A stretch of 64,000 nt of DNA from Macrosoma leucophasiata (lineage: Eukaryota; Arthropoda; Insecta; Lepidoptera; Hedylidae): assembly GCA_036365455.1 (NCBI GenBank), contig JAWQUS010000025.1, forward strand, positions 27,068,001 through 27,132,000. The letters run 5' to 3'. Numbering within the stretch: the stretch's first letter is position 1; each line of letters begins with the position of its first letter. Below, in pieces: positions 36,031-46,491 of the stretch. The notes under the pieces were generated by a model, which ran no database searches, was not told the DNA's origin, and saw only the letters and a list, made by a program, of their open reading frames with translations. A program made the translations under genes and the position numbers.

Positions 36031-36439
36031 AACTGATAACAAATAAAGATGAACGAGTGTAAAGTCTCACGAATGAAAAATCAGGTTCTGGTAAAATGCG
36101 ACCAAGAACAACATCTAATTTATTTACTGTAGTTCGGGACGAGGATCCCGAATCAATACAAGCTCGATTATTTTCGTACGGTAAATAGTATTGTGTCCAC
36201 GAAAAAATACATGCAAACCACGATGTTAACTTCCTCCTCAGAAAATTACCCGTCTCTCTCTCTTAATGTCTTCTCATATTTTTTGAAGAACCTTTCGTTT
36301 AAAAAATTATATAAAAATGGTGGTTATTATGGTAACCTTAAAAGTGAAAGAACTGTGGATACAGAGGCACGCAATGCTGTTTGCCTTGACAATAATAGTA
36401 CAATATCTGATGAAATGATTACTAATAAATGATGGCTAG

Positions 36440-36625
36440 AGGAGCAGGCTGGCCGGGCCCGGCGGGTGGGGAGGTCGGGGAGGGAGGGACGTTTAAATAA
36501 ATAAGATATTAATATTTTGAAGCGCTCGGGCCGGAGGTCGCGCCCGCGCTTATCAGCCCGCCCCTCCCGCCACCCCGCCACCCCGCCGCACCACCGCACC
36601 ACCGCACCACCGCCTCCTCTCCCTA
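36440..36625. promoter_or_regulatory. GC-rich island with GATA site
   Basis: Two GC-rich blocks flank an AT-rich 40 bp. CTTATC at 36549-36554 sits in CCCGCGCTTATCAGCCCG, followed by CACCACCG repeats (36583-36612). Inferred regulatory element in the long intron. Confidence 0.35.
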
Positions 36626-37092
36626 GCCAGAGAATATGTAATCATACTGCGCCCTAGCGCTTGCATTGACTATTAATGCCAACCAATACATTTCGATTGG
36701 CTAAACAGAAGAGAGCATTTTTGTTGATATTCTCTGAGAAAAGCAGATTGATCTTCCCATCTGTATTTCGTGATTATGGCGTAGTCGCACGGAAGCAGGA
36801 CGGTTCGCGTTATCTAGTGTTATCTAGGTAGTTAGTGTAGTCAGGGTGTAATTAATACAGAATTAAGATCATTTCGTTAGGCTAATGTGACTAATACACG
36901 CTTCTACATACCTATAAGGTGAATTTTGAGACTATTTCAGAATTTTAGTCATCGTCGACTGCCGGTCACGTGAGTGATATTACGTTGTTCATTCTACCGA
37001 TAGCATGAAAAACGTAAGAGTAGGGCTCGTTTTATGATGGCTTAGCCCATTTGTTGTTCTGTAGCATCAGAAGCGCCGTAGTAATCAGTAAA

Positions 37093-37500
37093 ACGGAGTA
37101 AGTGGTCTAGTGGTAGTGCTGCGACGGATCCTGGCTTCCATTCCCGGGTCGGGGACTACCAGATATGAAGGTGTAAAATCCTTTCCTGTTGGTTCTATTG
37201 GAATGTTTTCCATTTTTTTGAAGTTTTCCAGTATCTACTTCGGAGTTTGGTAATGTGTCCGAAGATGTCTACGAGCTCGCCATCTGTTACATGAGCCTAA
37301 AGCTAACCAGCGAATCGTGGGTGTCTTTTTTTCTCCCTCCTTTGTATATTTTGCATTTGTATACTTTGTATATACAAGAGGAGTAGATAAGTATTGTTGT
37401 GGATGAAGTGACAGAAATCCTCGCTACGGTTTACGGTTTTGTAGGTGTCTGCATGTATGCTTGAATGCATGTATTTACCTCTGCCTACCAAAACTGCAAC
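37093..37500 (+). mobile_element. tRNA-derived SINE with nested insertion
   Basis: Second copy of the family at 14511-14820 (head GTCTAGTGGTAG, then CATTCCCGGGTCGGGGAC, then GGAGTTTGGTAATGTG). At 37327-37443 a 117-bp segment interrupts it, flanked by GGTGTCT on both sides (37320-37326 and 37444-37450). The inserted piece is partly self-complementary. Confidence 0.65.
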
Positions 37501-37799
37501 CATTTACATCGTTGGACACATTAGGTACCAAACTCTTATATATATATATAATATGACACATATATAAGAGCTCTATAGAGCGATACTGGAAAGCTACCAA
37601 AAAACGAGAAAATCCCAACGGCACTATTAAGTGCTGCTGCTGCAGTAAAGGCCAGCTACTACTGACTACTGGCCCAGTTTTACCGATTACTGAGACGCTT
37701 GTGACGTTAGAGAACAAAAAATGGTCTAAGCCCTTAAAAACGAGTCCTATTCTTATGTTGTTCATGTTTACGGTAGTATTATGTGAGCGGCAGTTTCTG

Positions 37800-37845
37800 T
37801 TGTAGTGAGAGGAAGCAAGCGCCGCGGCCTTATCTCCCGCAATGT
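37800..37845. promoter_or_regulatory. CpG patch with GATA site
   Basis: CTTATC at 37829-37834 within GCGCCGCGGCCTTATCTCCC. Short, inferred regulatory. Confidence 0.25.
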
Positions 37846-38147
37846 TTTTTGTTCACAATCGAGTTGAGATAACGCGTGTATCGTGACGCTCATGATCAGT
37901 ATCGTGTGCGCATCGATACGATCGTTGGGATGGTCTTACTACCAGGAATGTCGATATAAAAAAGATTTTCCGTTCAACACTTCGGTGTTGTTATCAGTGC
38001 GTGTTTTAGGGACTGGGTTATGACATACAACAGATTTCTCTTTTTTTTTCATGAAAACAAGGAACAGTTCAATCGCTGATGATAACAATACAGTTTTTAT
38101 GTCTAAAGGACAGACACGTAGAAAGGCCACCGGATGGAGCCGCTAGC

Positions 38148-38394
38148 TAGCCGGTGTTCACCGTCGCCTTAGAACATTTGCAACACCACGGCAGGTAACG
38201 TGCTGCCAGTTCTGAAAGACTTCTGATTTTTGAAGAATCCCTTATTGTTGCACCGAGGGAACACCTCAGAGAAAATTCGTTCCACAATTTACACGTTCTG
38301 GGCAGAAAGAAACGAACAAGTAAACTGCACCCTTGAGCGCTGCCAAGTGTCCAGTCAGTGAGGGTGGAATTCAAAACATCCATCACAGTTCTTT
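38148..38394 (-). repeat. CR1-like LINE 3' fragment
   Basis: Inverted copy of the last 240 bp or so of the family at 39755-42233. Minus-strand coding for LPRTCKLWNEF is recognisable, followed by frame damage. It is a separate, 5'-truncated insertion. Confidence 0.7.
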
Positions 38395-38399
38395 TTTTC

Positions 38400-39130
38400 T
38401 TTTTAACCGACTTCCAAAAAAAGGAGGAGGTTCTCAATTCATCCGGATCTTTTTTTTATGTATGTTCACCGATAATTTGAAAACGCCTGTACCGATTTGG
38501 ATATTTTGGTTTTGTTTGAAAGGGTATGCCTCACAGTTGGTCCGATTGTAACCATGTCAATATGTGATGATGGCATCCTGGAGAAATCGAGGGAACTCTT
38601 CAAATTTCATAGCACACTTGAAACATTTTCGATGTTTTTTATAATTATAATGTTCTGTGTCTTGTGGCCGAATGCCTCACAGGTGGCCCCATTGTCACCA
38701 TGACAAGATGTGATGATGGTATCCTGGAGAAATCGAGGGAACTCTTCAAATTTCATAGCACACTTGAAAGGTTTTCGATATTATATAATGTTCCGTGTGT
38801 TTTGCTTTCGGTAGGCACAATTTGATGAAGTGGAACTGATGATGAAGACTATATATGGTATGGTACCTATTTAGTCGAAATACCTACTACTCTATTCTTT
38901 TCTATTCTATTTTACTGTAGTGATACTAATAATAGGTACACGTTTATTTAAAACATTATTATTATAAACCGCGATTGTTCGAAAACGCCTGTACCAGTTT
39001 TATCATTTTTTTTTGTTTGAAGGGGTGGGTATACCTCACAGGTAGTCCCATTGTCACCATGTCAAGATGTGATGATGGGATCCTGGAGAAATCGAGGGAA
39101 ATACTCAAATTTCAAAGCACACGACACATA
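38400..39130 (+). repeat. Repeat with three tandem 140-bp modules
   Basis: Begins AACCGACTTCCAAAAAAAGG, then has three copies (38530-38670, 38671-38815, 39036-39128) of a module containing GATGATGGNATCCTGGAGAA and ATCGAGGGAA. The same module occurs inverted at 47790-48005, 53487-53620 and 53788-53930. Non-coding; class unknown. Confidence 0.6.
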
Positions 39131-39136
39131 GCATTT

Positions 39137-39180
39137 TGACGACCCGGTTAGTCCAGCGGTGTGAGATAACCGTTTGATTC
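39137..39180 (+). repeat. SINE head fragment fused to GAT repeat
   Basis: GACCCGGTTAGTCCAGCGGT matches the SINE at 33590-33790, then breaks into GATGATGATGG. Either 3' truncation or template switching. Confidence 0.55.
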
Positions 39181-39812
39181 GATGATGATGGAGGTGATGA
39201 TGATGAAAGTGATGATGATATAGGAGATGTTCATATTATTATCTGGCATAGAGTCGGATATAGATTACAAAGTGATAATTCCAGTTCTAACTTCACATTA
39301 TAACATTTTAATATCAAGCTGTGACTCGGCTCTTGCCCGTGTTCCCGCCCCTCGAGCACAGTTTATGGCAGGACATTTTTTTTCTATTACTTATTTGTTC
39401 CTGCCATCTTCTGTTCAGTAGTAGAAATCACTCTCAAAATTTCTTTTAAGTTGGTCAACTAATTAAATTGCGGGTTCAAAGCTCAATCTATGCTCTATAC
39501 TAAAATATTCACGGGTTCACAGCCTCACAATAGGTACATTTGCTCAATACTCATGTGTTGCTCAACGGTGGATGACGCACGGGCGTGTCTAAAGACTCGG
39601 AGCGCGACCAAGTCGATTGGCGGATTGCGTAAAATTACCGCGTGACGACTTGACAAGTGAAGTTTGCAAGCGAACGTAATTGTATCATTTACATTCCAGT
39701 TTCGATGACGACTCATACGGTGTAACACATCAAAACAAAATTGATATTATGGATTTTTTTTTTATGTCTGATGGTTGACAGACAAGCAAACGGACCACCT
39801 GATGGAAAGTGG

Positions 39813-41234
39813 TCACCGTCGCCTATGAACATTTGCAACACCAGGGGAGTTGCCAACGCGCTGCCAGCCCTGAAGGACTCTTTTGACGCCATTTTTGAAG
39901 AACCCCATATTGTAGCACCGAGGGAACACCTCAGAGGGAAGTTCGTTCCACAATTTACACGTTCTGGGCAGGAACGAACGTGAAAACCTCACCGTTGAGC
40001 ACTGCCAGGTGTCCAGTCGGTGTGGGTGGAACTTCTCTCTTCGGCGGGTAGTACGGTGTAGGAAAAGAGACGGTGGCACCATGTCAAACAGTTCAGCAGA
40101 GCACTCACTATTGTAGAGACGGTACAACACGCACAGACTCCCAATATCTCTGCGCAGGCTCAGATGTTCGAGCCTGTCAGTAAGTCCTGGATCGTTAACA
40201 ATACGAACGGCGCGTTTTTGTAGGGAGTCAAGTGGACCAAGCCGGTATTTGGCGGGTCCCGCCCACAAATGAGAGCAGTATTCCAAATCGGGCCGCACTT
40301 GGGCCTTATAAAGCTGTAGTAGCTGCCCCGATGTGAAATACTGCCTCGCTTTGTTAAGCACTCCCAACTTTTTTGAAGCCAACTTGGTCTTACACTCAAT
40401 GTGACTCCCAAATTGCACTTCGTTCGATATGTCAACGCCCAGGATACCGATACTCTTATCAACGGTGAGCGGAATGCCCTGGAACTGCGGTGCTTCAATG
40501 AATGGGGTTTTTTTAGCGGTGAACGCGCAGACTTGTGTCTTTGAGGGGTTAAACTGTACTAAATTAAGTCGACCCCAATCCGAGACCCGCTCCAGAGAGT
40601 GCTCGATTTCAGACACAAGTCTAGTCCTGCTTTCCTCGATAAGTGTCCGAGAGGCATTTGCACGGCCAGTGTAGTGTGCATCTCCCGTACTATCATCGGC
40701 ATAGCAATGAAAATTGGAGTTTTGCTCCAATATTTCATTAATATGCAGAAGAAAAAGCGTGGGAGATAGCACAGAGACTTGCGGCACACCAGCGTTGATA
40801 GGTAGTCTGTCTGAGCGCTGACCATCAACTAAGACTTGTATATAACGCTCAGACAGAAAGCTGGCTGTCCAGTTGCATAGCCTCTCGGGAAGACCGTAGG
40901 ATGGAAGTTTCGCGAGGAGTGCCCTATGCCAGACCCGGTCAAAGGCCTTAGCAATGTCCAGGCTTACAGCCAATGCCTCCCCACTCTTGTCCAAGGCGTG
41001 GAACCAATGGAGCGTGAGATATACTAGAAGATCACCAGCAGATCTGCCATGACGAAATCCATATTGGCGGTCACTGATCAGCTGATGATCCTGTAGATAC
41101 TGCAGCAGTTGAGTATTGATCACACGCTCCATGACTTTGCAGAGTAGGGAGGTTATTGCTATGGGGCTATAATTGGTCGGGTCACTGCGATCCCCTTTTT
41201 TGGGTATCAGGTGCACGAGGGCGGTCTTCCACAC
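39813..41234 (-). pseudogene. LINE reverse transcriptase, long intact frame
   Basis: 473 codons without a stop cover most of the RT domain. In order: VHLIPKKGDRSDPTNYSPIA, ISDRQYGFRHGRSAGDLL, SLDIAKAFDRVWHRALL (first catalytic Asp), AGVPQVSVLSPTLF, CYADDSTG (the YADD box with two catalytic Asp), then the thumb and C-terminal LPRTCKLWNELPSEVFP. GVPQVS replaces the usual GVPQGS, which may impair activity. The start codon is simply the first Met of this frame: the native protein began in the upstream endonuclease, now out of frame. It acts, when intact, in target-primed reverse transcription of its own RNA. Confidence 0.85.
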
Positions 41235-41290
41235 AGACGGTACGGTTCTTTGATCGTAGGAAAGCGAGAACAGGCGCGTATGAACGGGGG

Positions 41291-41659
41291 TCAGCTCGGG
41301 CGCGGGACGGAATCCGGCCCACTCGACTTCTTGACGTCAAGCGATAAAAGAGCTCGCCTGACGTTCTTTTGAGTGAATTTGACGTCAGGCATAGAGCTTT
41401 CACAGCGCGGGATGGTAGGCGCTGTGATACCTATGTCGTCAAGAGTCGAGTTTGAGGCAAAGAGGCTGCCCAGAAGGTCAGCTTTCTCTTTTGCCGTGTG
41501 GGCCAGGCTATCGTCAATTTTGCGCAGTGGTGGGAAAGATGACCTACAAAAATTCCCTTCGATAGCTTTGGCAAGAGACCAATAGGCACGGCTCCCGGGA
41601 GGGTGCCTCATTAGTTTCTTGCCAACTCTACCGATGTGCTTGGACTTCGCTTTGGCCAT
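41291..41659 (-). pseudogene. LINE linker and early RT fragment
   Basis: Reads HIGRVGKKLMRHPPGSRAYW, then SLFASNSTLDDIG and VRRALLSLDVKKSSGPDSV. The last matches the conserved start of non-LTR reverse transcriptases (KSSGPDGI/V). It is frameshifted relative to 39813-41234 just after SGPDSVPRPS. Confidence 0.75.
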
Positions 41660-41811
41660 GCGCCGCTTTGTGGACCTAGATGCAGCGTTGAGTGCTCTCT
41701 GAAGGTCGGAGGCATTAGGATCCTTACAAGCGCGGCCGCAGTCTAGGTTCTGTAAGCCTCCTGCAGAAACAAAGCTGCCTCCATGGGTAGCACGTCAGGA
41801 ACTCCCTCAGT

Positions 41812-42233
41812 TCATCCCAGTCTGCCGATCTGTAATGCCACACTTGTCGAGTTGCCGAGGGCCGCAGCGGCGCCCGAACCGACAATGAGGTTTTTGAGCG
41901 TACCAGACAGTGGTCCGAGGATCCTAAGAGCCTCGACCACCACCTGATAGTTGGCAGGATGTGAGGTCAGCAGAAGATCCAGCAAAGAGGCAGTGTGACC
42001 CTCGACATCTGGTATCCGAGTAAACCCGGTTACAACTTGTGAGAGTCCATTAGCCAACGCGAAATCGTGTACAGATCTTCTAGCGAAGTCCGTGATCCGG
42101 GAACTCAACCACTCCTTATGGTGTGCGTTAAAGTCACCAAGAATCACCAACTCCGCAGAAGGATACTGCACAAGCACTGTGTCGACCACCTGTTGGATGT
42201 GCTCGAACAAGCGAGCTGTCTCCCCGTCAAAAT
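41812..42233 (-). pseudogene. LINE endonuclease fragment
   Basis: Contains ELVILGDFNAHHKEWLSS, the GDFNAHH motif of APE-type endonucleases, and GHTASLLDLLLTSHP. The frame is lost after VVVEA, where the SDH motif should follow. The N-terminal half of the domain is absent because of 5' truncation. Confidence 0.75.
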
Positions 42234-42493
42234 TTTTCTCGCATCAACTAACTAAAATTATTCTTGAAATCAACTTGAAGTTTTGGTCGCTTTTTAACTT
42301 CCCTACTCGTCCGCCGGGAGCAGGGAACTGCAAAGCGAGGGAAACCTCGTGTTGATCATAACAATCATTTTTATAAAGGTCGGGAGAATATCCTTGAAAA
42401 CAGTTTTATTTACCTACTCGTAATTGAGTATATCTAGCTCGCGGAAACCTAAGAAATGTGTTCTTAGGTTCATTCATCAGTCATTATTATTAA

Positions 42494-42690
42494 CCACGTT
42501 TTGCCCACGACTTAGTCCGCATGTACTTTTAATAATTAAAAATTGTAGCCTATATGATATTCCAATATAGGTATAACCTACATTTATGTAAAGTTTCATT
42601 AGAATCGGTACAGTATTTTTTTTGTGAAAGAGTAACAAACATCCATACTCACAAACATTCGCATTTATAATATTAGTAGGACAACTGTAA
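42494..42690 (-). repeat. Helitron-like/retroposon tail fragment
   Basis: Starts with a decayed GCCCACGACTTAGTCCGC hairpin and continues with the complement of AACATTCGCATTTATAATAT. Layout matches sequences common at lepidopteran repeat ends. Confidence 0.4.
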
Positions 42691-42825
42691 GTATTTACCA
42701 GTTCGCGTTGTAATATAGCGACTGTTTTAGTCATAGTGTAACAATACAACGTGTGGATGTTACAATGTCTTAACTTTCCCATCGAACGTAAAGCTAAGAG
42801 TTCCTGTCACTGAGCTTAATTGTGT

Positions 42826-42902
42826 AATGATGAACAAGTATGCACCACATGGATTGTGAATGAATACTGCAACCTGTAGACATGCGTTTCGATCTCTGAG
42901 AC
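42826..42902 (-). repeat. BMC1-like LINE tail fragment
   Basis: A short diverged inverted piece (TGAACAAGTATGCACCACAT, then CTGTAGACATGCG). It abuts the foldback arm. Confidence 0.35.
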
Positions 42903-42948
42903 ATAAAAAACACTAAAAAGCGATAAATAAACTCAATTAGATAATTTC

Positions 42949-45900
42949 TATTGGCGTCGGGATGTGACGACCCCATCGCCCGCTAGCGGAAGAATTATCT
43001 TCTAGTGGAGGGAATTCTTCCTCTAGTGCAGTCAGTCAACCGAACAATGGCCGTCAAACCATGGCGGTAGGAGTATCCGGGATGGGCAGCAGCGTCCCGT
43101 GATAAAATTGCCGCCACTGCGATCGCCAACCCGCATGCCAGGCGTGGCGATTATGGCAAATCACCCCAAAATGCTTTACAACAAAACACAACGGCCCCTA
43201 GTCCCCGGTAGCTTCGCTATTCCTGACCATGGTGGTACCGGTCATGGTAACGGCGGGGCAGGGGGTGCTAAGAATCACCGGGAGATGCCAGGGTACCACA
43301 CCCGACGACAACTGGCCCTGGCAACATACAACGTACGGACGCTGCGGACTGACGAGAAAGTTATGGAACTGGAGGAAGAATTGAGCGGGTTACGGTGGCA
43401 CATTGTAGGGTTATCGGAAGTCCGAAGACAGGGGGAGGACTCGATAACCCTCAAGTCTGGTAACCTGCTCTATTTCCGGGAGGGCGACCAACTGTCCCAA
43501 GGTGGTGTCGGGTTCATCGTCCACAAGTCCCTCGTGAACAACGTTGTCAAGATCGAGAGTGTGTCGTCGAGAGTGGCGTACCTTATACTCAGAATAACCA
43601 AACGGTATTCGCTGAAGGTCATACAGGTCTACGCCCCAACCTCCGCACACTCCGATGATGAGGTAGAAACTATGTATGAGGACATATCCAGAGCCATACA
43701 TAGTTCGAAGACCCACTACAACGTTGTCATGGGGGATTTCAACGCAAAATTGGGCGTTCGAGGTGATCATGAGCTGAAAGTGGGACGATTTGGATATGGG
43801 CGACGAAACACCAGGGGCCAGACTCTGGCTGACTTCATGGAGAAAGAGAGCCTCTTCATGATGAACTCTTTCTTCAAGAAGCGGGCGTGCCGGAAGTGGA
43901 CCTGGATCAGTCCTGATGGTGCGACTAAAAATGAGATAGACTTCATTATGTCCACGAGGCGGCATATATTCAGTGATGTCTCTGTGATCAATTCGGTAAA
44001 AACCGGGAGTGATCACCGATTGGTAAGAGGCACACTGAATATAAAGGTCAAGATCGAAAGATCCCGACTAATGAAGTCTACGCTCCGCCCAGCACCTGCC
44101 CAAATCCAAAACCCCGAGAGCTTTCAACTCGAGCTACAAAATCGCTTCGAATGCCTGAGAGAGTGCGTAGATGTGGACGATTACAATAACAGGTTAGTGG
44201 AAACTGTCCGTACGGCGGGCTCTAAGTTTTTCAAGACCCGCCCTACGAATAAAACCAAAAAGATCTCCAGCTCAACTCTCAAGCTCATGGAGGAGAGGCG
44301 CGGTATGGTTCTGAAGTCCTCTGAAGATGCTTTAGTGTACAGGCGGCTCAACAGACAGATCTCGAAGTCATTGACTCGCGACCTTCGGCACTTTAATACT
44401 GATAGTATTAAAGCAGCCATAGAGCGGCACAAGGGCTCTAAAGTGTTCGCCAAAGATCTGTCCTTAGGGCAAAGCCGTCTCACTAAGCTGAAGACAGAGG
44501 ACAACAGAATCGTATCGTCGAAACCGGAGCTTGCAGAAGAGATCGAACGGTTTTACGGACAGTTATACACGACAGCACGACCACCTGTTAACAGTCCGGC
44601 AGCAGATCCTAGAGCCGGACTGACCCGACACTACACCGAAGATATCCCGGACGTCAGTCTAGACGAGATTAGCACGGCTCTCAAACAGCTCAAAAACAAC
44701 AGGGCGCCGGGTGATGACGGAATCACTGCTGAACTCCTGAAAGCGGGCGGAAGGCCAGTATTAGAAGCTCTTCAGTTGATGTTCAATTCCGTCATATCCG
44801 AGGGAAAAACGCCACAGGCGTGGCACAGAAGTGTGGTGGTACTGTTCTTTAAGAAAGGCGACAATACCCTTCTTAAAAATTATAGGCCCATCGCACTACT
44901 AAGTCACGTCTATAAGCTGTTTTCGAGAGTGGTTACGAACCGTCTATCTCGCAGACTCGACGACTTCCAGCCTCCCGAACAAGCCGGGTTCCGTAAAGGT
45001 TTTAGCACCATAGACCACATACACACGCTGCGGCAGGTTATACAGAAGACAGAAGAGTATAACCAGCCCCTCTGTCTAGCGTTTGTGGACTATGAGAAAG
45101 CCTTCGATTCGGTCGAGATTTGGGCTGTGCTACAGTCACTCCAGAGGTGCCAAGTCGACTACCGATACATCGAGGTGCTAAGGAGCTTGTACGAAAACGC
45201 CACTATGTCGGTTCGCCTTCAGGACCAGAACTCGAAACCTATCCAATTGCAGCGAGGTGTGAGACAGGGAGATGTCATATCTCCGAAACTGTTCACCGCT
45301 GCATTGGAAGATGTCTTCAAGCTTCTGGACTGGAACGGACTCGGCATCAACATTAACGGCGAGTACATCTCCCACCTCCGATTTGCGGATGATATCGTAG
45401 TCATGGCTGAGACCCTGGAAGACCTTGGCACAATGCTCAATGGCCTCAGTAGGGCCTCCCAACGAGTGGGCCTTAAAATGAACATGGACAAGACGAAGAT
45501 TATGTCGAATGTCCTTGTTACGCCCACTCCTGTTATGGTCGAGGGTACTACACTCGAAGTTGTTGACGATTACGTATACCTGGGACAAACGGTCCAGTTA
45601 GGTAGGTCCAACTTCGAGAAAGAGGTCAATCGCCGAATCCAACTCGGATGGGCAGCGTTCGGGAAGCTGCGTTATATCTTCTCGTCCAATTTACCGCAGT
45701 GTCTGAAGAAGAAGGTCTTTGACCAGTGTGTGTTGCCAGTGATGACATACGGAACAGAAACGTGGTCGCTCACTATGGGCCTCATAAGAAGGCTCAAGGT
45801 CACTCAGAGAGCGATGGAGAGGGCTATGCTCGGAGTTACTCTGCGACATCGAATCAGAAATGAGGAGATCCGCATGAGGACCAAAGTAACCGACATAGCC

Positions 45901-46165
45901 CATCGAATAGCGAAACTCAAGTGGCAGTGGGCAGGGCACATAGCTCGCAGAACTGACGGCCGTTGGGGCAGAAGAGTTCTAGAGTGGCGACCGCGTACCG
46001 GAAGACGAAGCGTAGGCAGGCCTCCCACGAGGTGGACCGACGACCTGGTGAAGGTCGCGGGCAATCGTTGGATGAGGGCGGCCCAGGACCGTTCGTTGTG
46101 GCATTCTTTGGGGGAGGCCTTTGTCCAGCAGTGGACGTCTTTTGGCTGAAATGATGATGATGATG
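42949..46165 (+). mobile_element. Full-length RTE retrotransposon, intact ORF
   Basis: This 3.2-kb non-LTR element is bounded by the 10-bp duplication AGATAATTTC (42939-42948 and 46166-46175). It has a 5' UTR of about 190 bp with a GGAAGAATT/AATTCTTCC hairpin, one uninterrupted ORF, almost no 3' UTR, and a terminal (ATG)n tail, the hallmark of the RTE clade. The pre-insertion site is confirmed by the uninterrupted arm copies at 46748-46823 (inverted) and 52088-52160. Intactness and a clean duplication point to recent mobility. Confidence 0.93.
43135..46149 (+). CDS. RTE ORF: APE endonuclease-reverse transcriptase
   Basis: From ATG at 43135 the ORF encodes 1004 residues; the frame is open to 43027, but no earlier ATG is in frame. 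The APE endonuclease (about residues 60-295) shows TYNVRTL, LSEVRRQ, VIQVYAPTS, VVMGDFNAKLG, NEIDFIM and GSDHRLV, all key metal and catalytic positions. The reverse transcriptase (about 450-800) shows NNRAPGDDGITAELL, FKKGDNTLLKNYRPIAL, AFVDYEKAFDSVE, GVRQGDVISPKLF and LRFADDIVVMAE, with the catalytic Asp residues present. The C-terminus carries YGTETWSLT, KLKWQWAGHIARR and RPPTRWTDDLV. It nicks target DNA and copies its own RNA there. No gag-like ORF precedes it, as usual for RTE. It appears functional. Confidence 0.93.
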   Translation: MPGVAIMANHPKMLYNKTQRPLVPGSFAIPDHGGTGHGNGGAGGAKNHREMPGYHTRRQLALATYNVRTLRTDEKVMELEEELSGLRWHIVGLSEVRRQGEDSITLKSGNLLYFREGDQLSQGGVGFIVHKSLVNNVVKIESVSSRVAYLILRITKRYSLKVIQVYAPTSAHSDDEVETMYEDISRAIHSSKTHYNVVMGDFNAKLGVRGDHELKVGRFGYGRRNTRGQTLADFMEKESLFMMNSFFKKRACRKWTWISPDGATKNEIDFIMSTRRHIFSDVSVINSVKTGSDHRLVRGTLNIKVKIERSRLMKSTLRPAPAQIQNPESFQLELQNRFECLRECVDVDDYNNRLVETVRTAGSKFFKTRPTNKTKKISSSTLKLMEERRGMVLKSSEDALVYRRLNRQISKSLTRDLRHFNTDSIKAAIERHKGSKVFAKDLSLGQSRLTKLKTEDNRIVSSKPELAEEIERFYGQLYTTARPPVNSPAADPRAGLTRHYTEDIPDVSLDEISTALKQLKNNRAPGDDGITAELLKAGGRPVLEALQLMFNSVISEGKTPQAWHRSVVVLFFKKGDNTLLKNYRPIALLSHVYKLFSRVVTNRLSRRLDDFQPPEQAGFRKGFSTIDHIHTLRQVIQKTEEYNQPLCLAFVDYEKAFDSVEIWAVLQSLQRCQVDYRYIEVLRSLYENATMSVRLQDQNSKPIQLQRGVRQGDVISPKLFTAALEDVFKLLDWNGLGININGEYISHLRFADDIVVMAETLEDLGTMLNGLSRASQRVGLKMNMDKTKIMSNVLVTPTPVMVEGTTLEVVDDYVYLGQTVQLGRSNFEKEVNRRIQLGWAAFGKLRYIFSSNLPQCLKKKVFDQCVLPVMTYGTETWSLTMGLIRRLKVTQRAMERAMLGVTLRHRIRNEEIRMRTKVTDIAHRIAKLKWQWAGHIARRTDGRWGRRVLEWRPRTGRRSVGRPPTRWTDDLVKVAGNRWMRAAQDRSLWHSLGEAFVQQWTSFG

Positions 46166-46197
46166 AGATAATTTCATTTCAAGGGAATAAGCACGTT

Positions 46198-46491
46198 TTT
46201 ACTGGTGGTAGAGCTCCAGTGACGGAGCTCGCGGGCGTAGGCACCACCGCATTACCTAATATACTTGCCGCTAAATGGTAGTGTTCAGCACTATCGTGTT
46301 CCGGTCAGGTGGTAATGTACGGCCCTGTAATTTCCGGCACAGAGGCGTAACACCTTAGGCCTCAGGAGTGGTAACGCATCTGCATTTTGACCTTAGTCTT
46401 TGTGTGGGTGTCTATAGGCTGCAGTCATCACTTAACATCAACGTGAACTGCATGCTTGTTTACCAATTCCATTACGTAAAAAAAAAAAAAA
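46198..46491 (+). repeat. BMC1-like LINE 3' tail, full-length unit
   Basis: A well-preserved copy inserted in the foldback arm 22 bp after the RTE duplication. It starts TTTACTGGTGGTAGAGCTCC and ends in an A-run of about 13. Confidence 0.8.

Larger units (their letters stand above)
34990..36117. repeat. Inverted repeat pair around a SINE cluster
   Basis: 34990-35080 and 36030-36117 are inverted copies of about 85 bp with around six mismatches (shared words include ACCTGATTTTTCATTCGTGA). Between them lie a full SINE (35461-35685) and a second, tighter inverted repeat (35839-36030). The SINE body shares GTTATCAGTTGTTCACACG with the left arm, so the arms are probably SINE-linked sequence copied in both orientations. 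Confidence 0.65.
39755..42233 (-). mobile_element. CR1/jockey-group LINE, 5'-truncated, decayed
   Basis: A minus-strand non-LTR retrotransposon of about 2.5 kb. It starts abruptly in the endonuclease near 42233 and ends in the 3' region near 39755. Coding is spread over at least three frames: endonuclease (42233-41812), linker and early RT (41659-41291), and RT to C-terminus (41234-39813). It is therefore frameshifted at least twice. Fragments of the same family lie at 25141-25262, 38148-38394 and, more distantly, 56838-57300. Confidence 0.85.
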
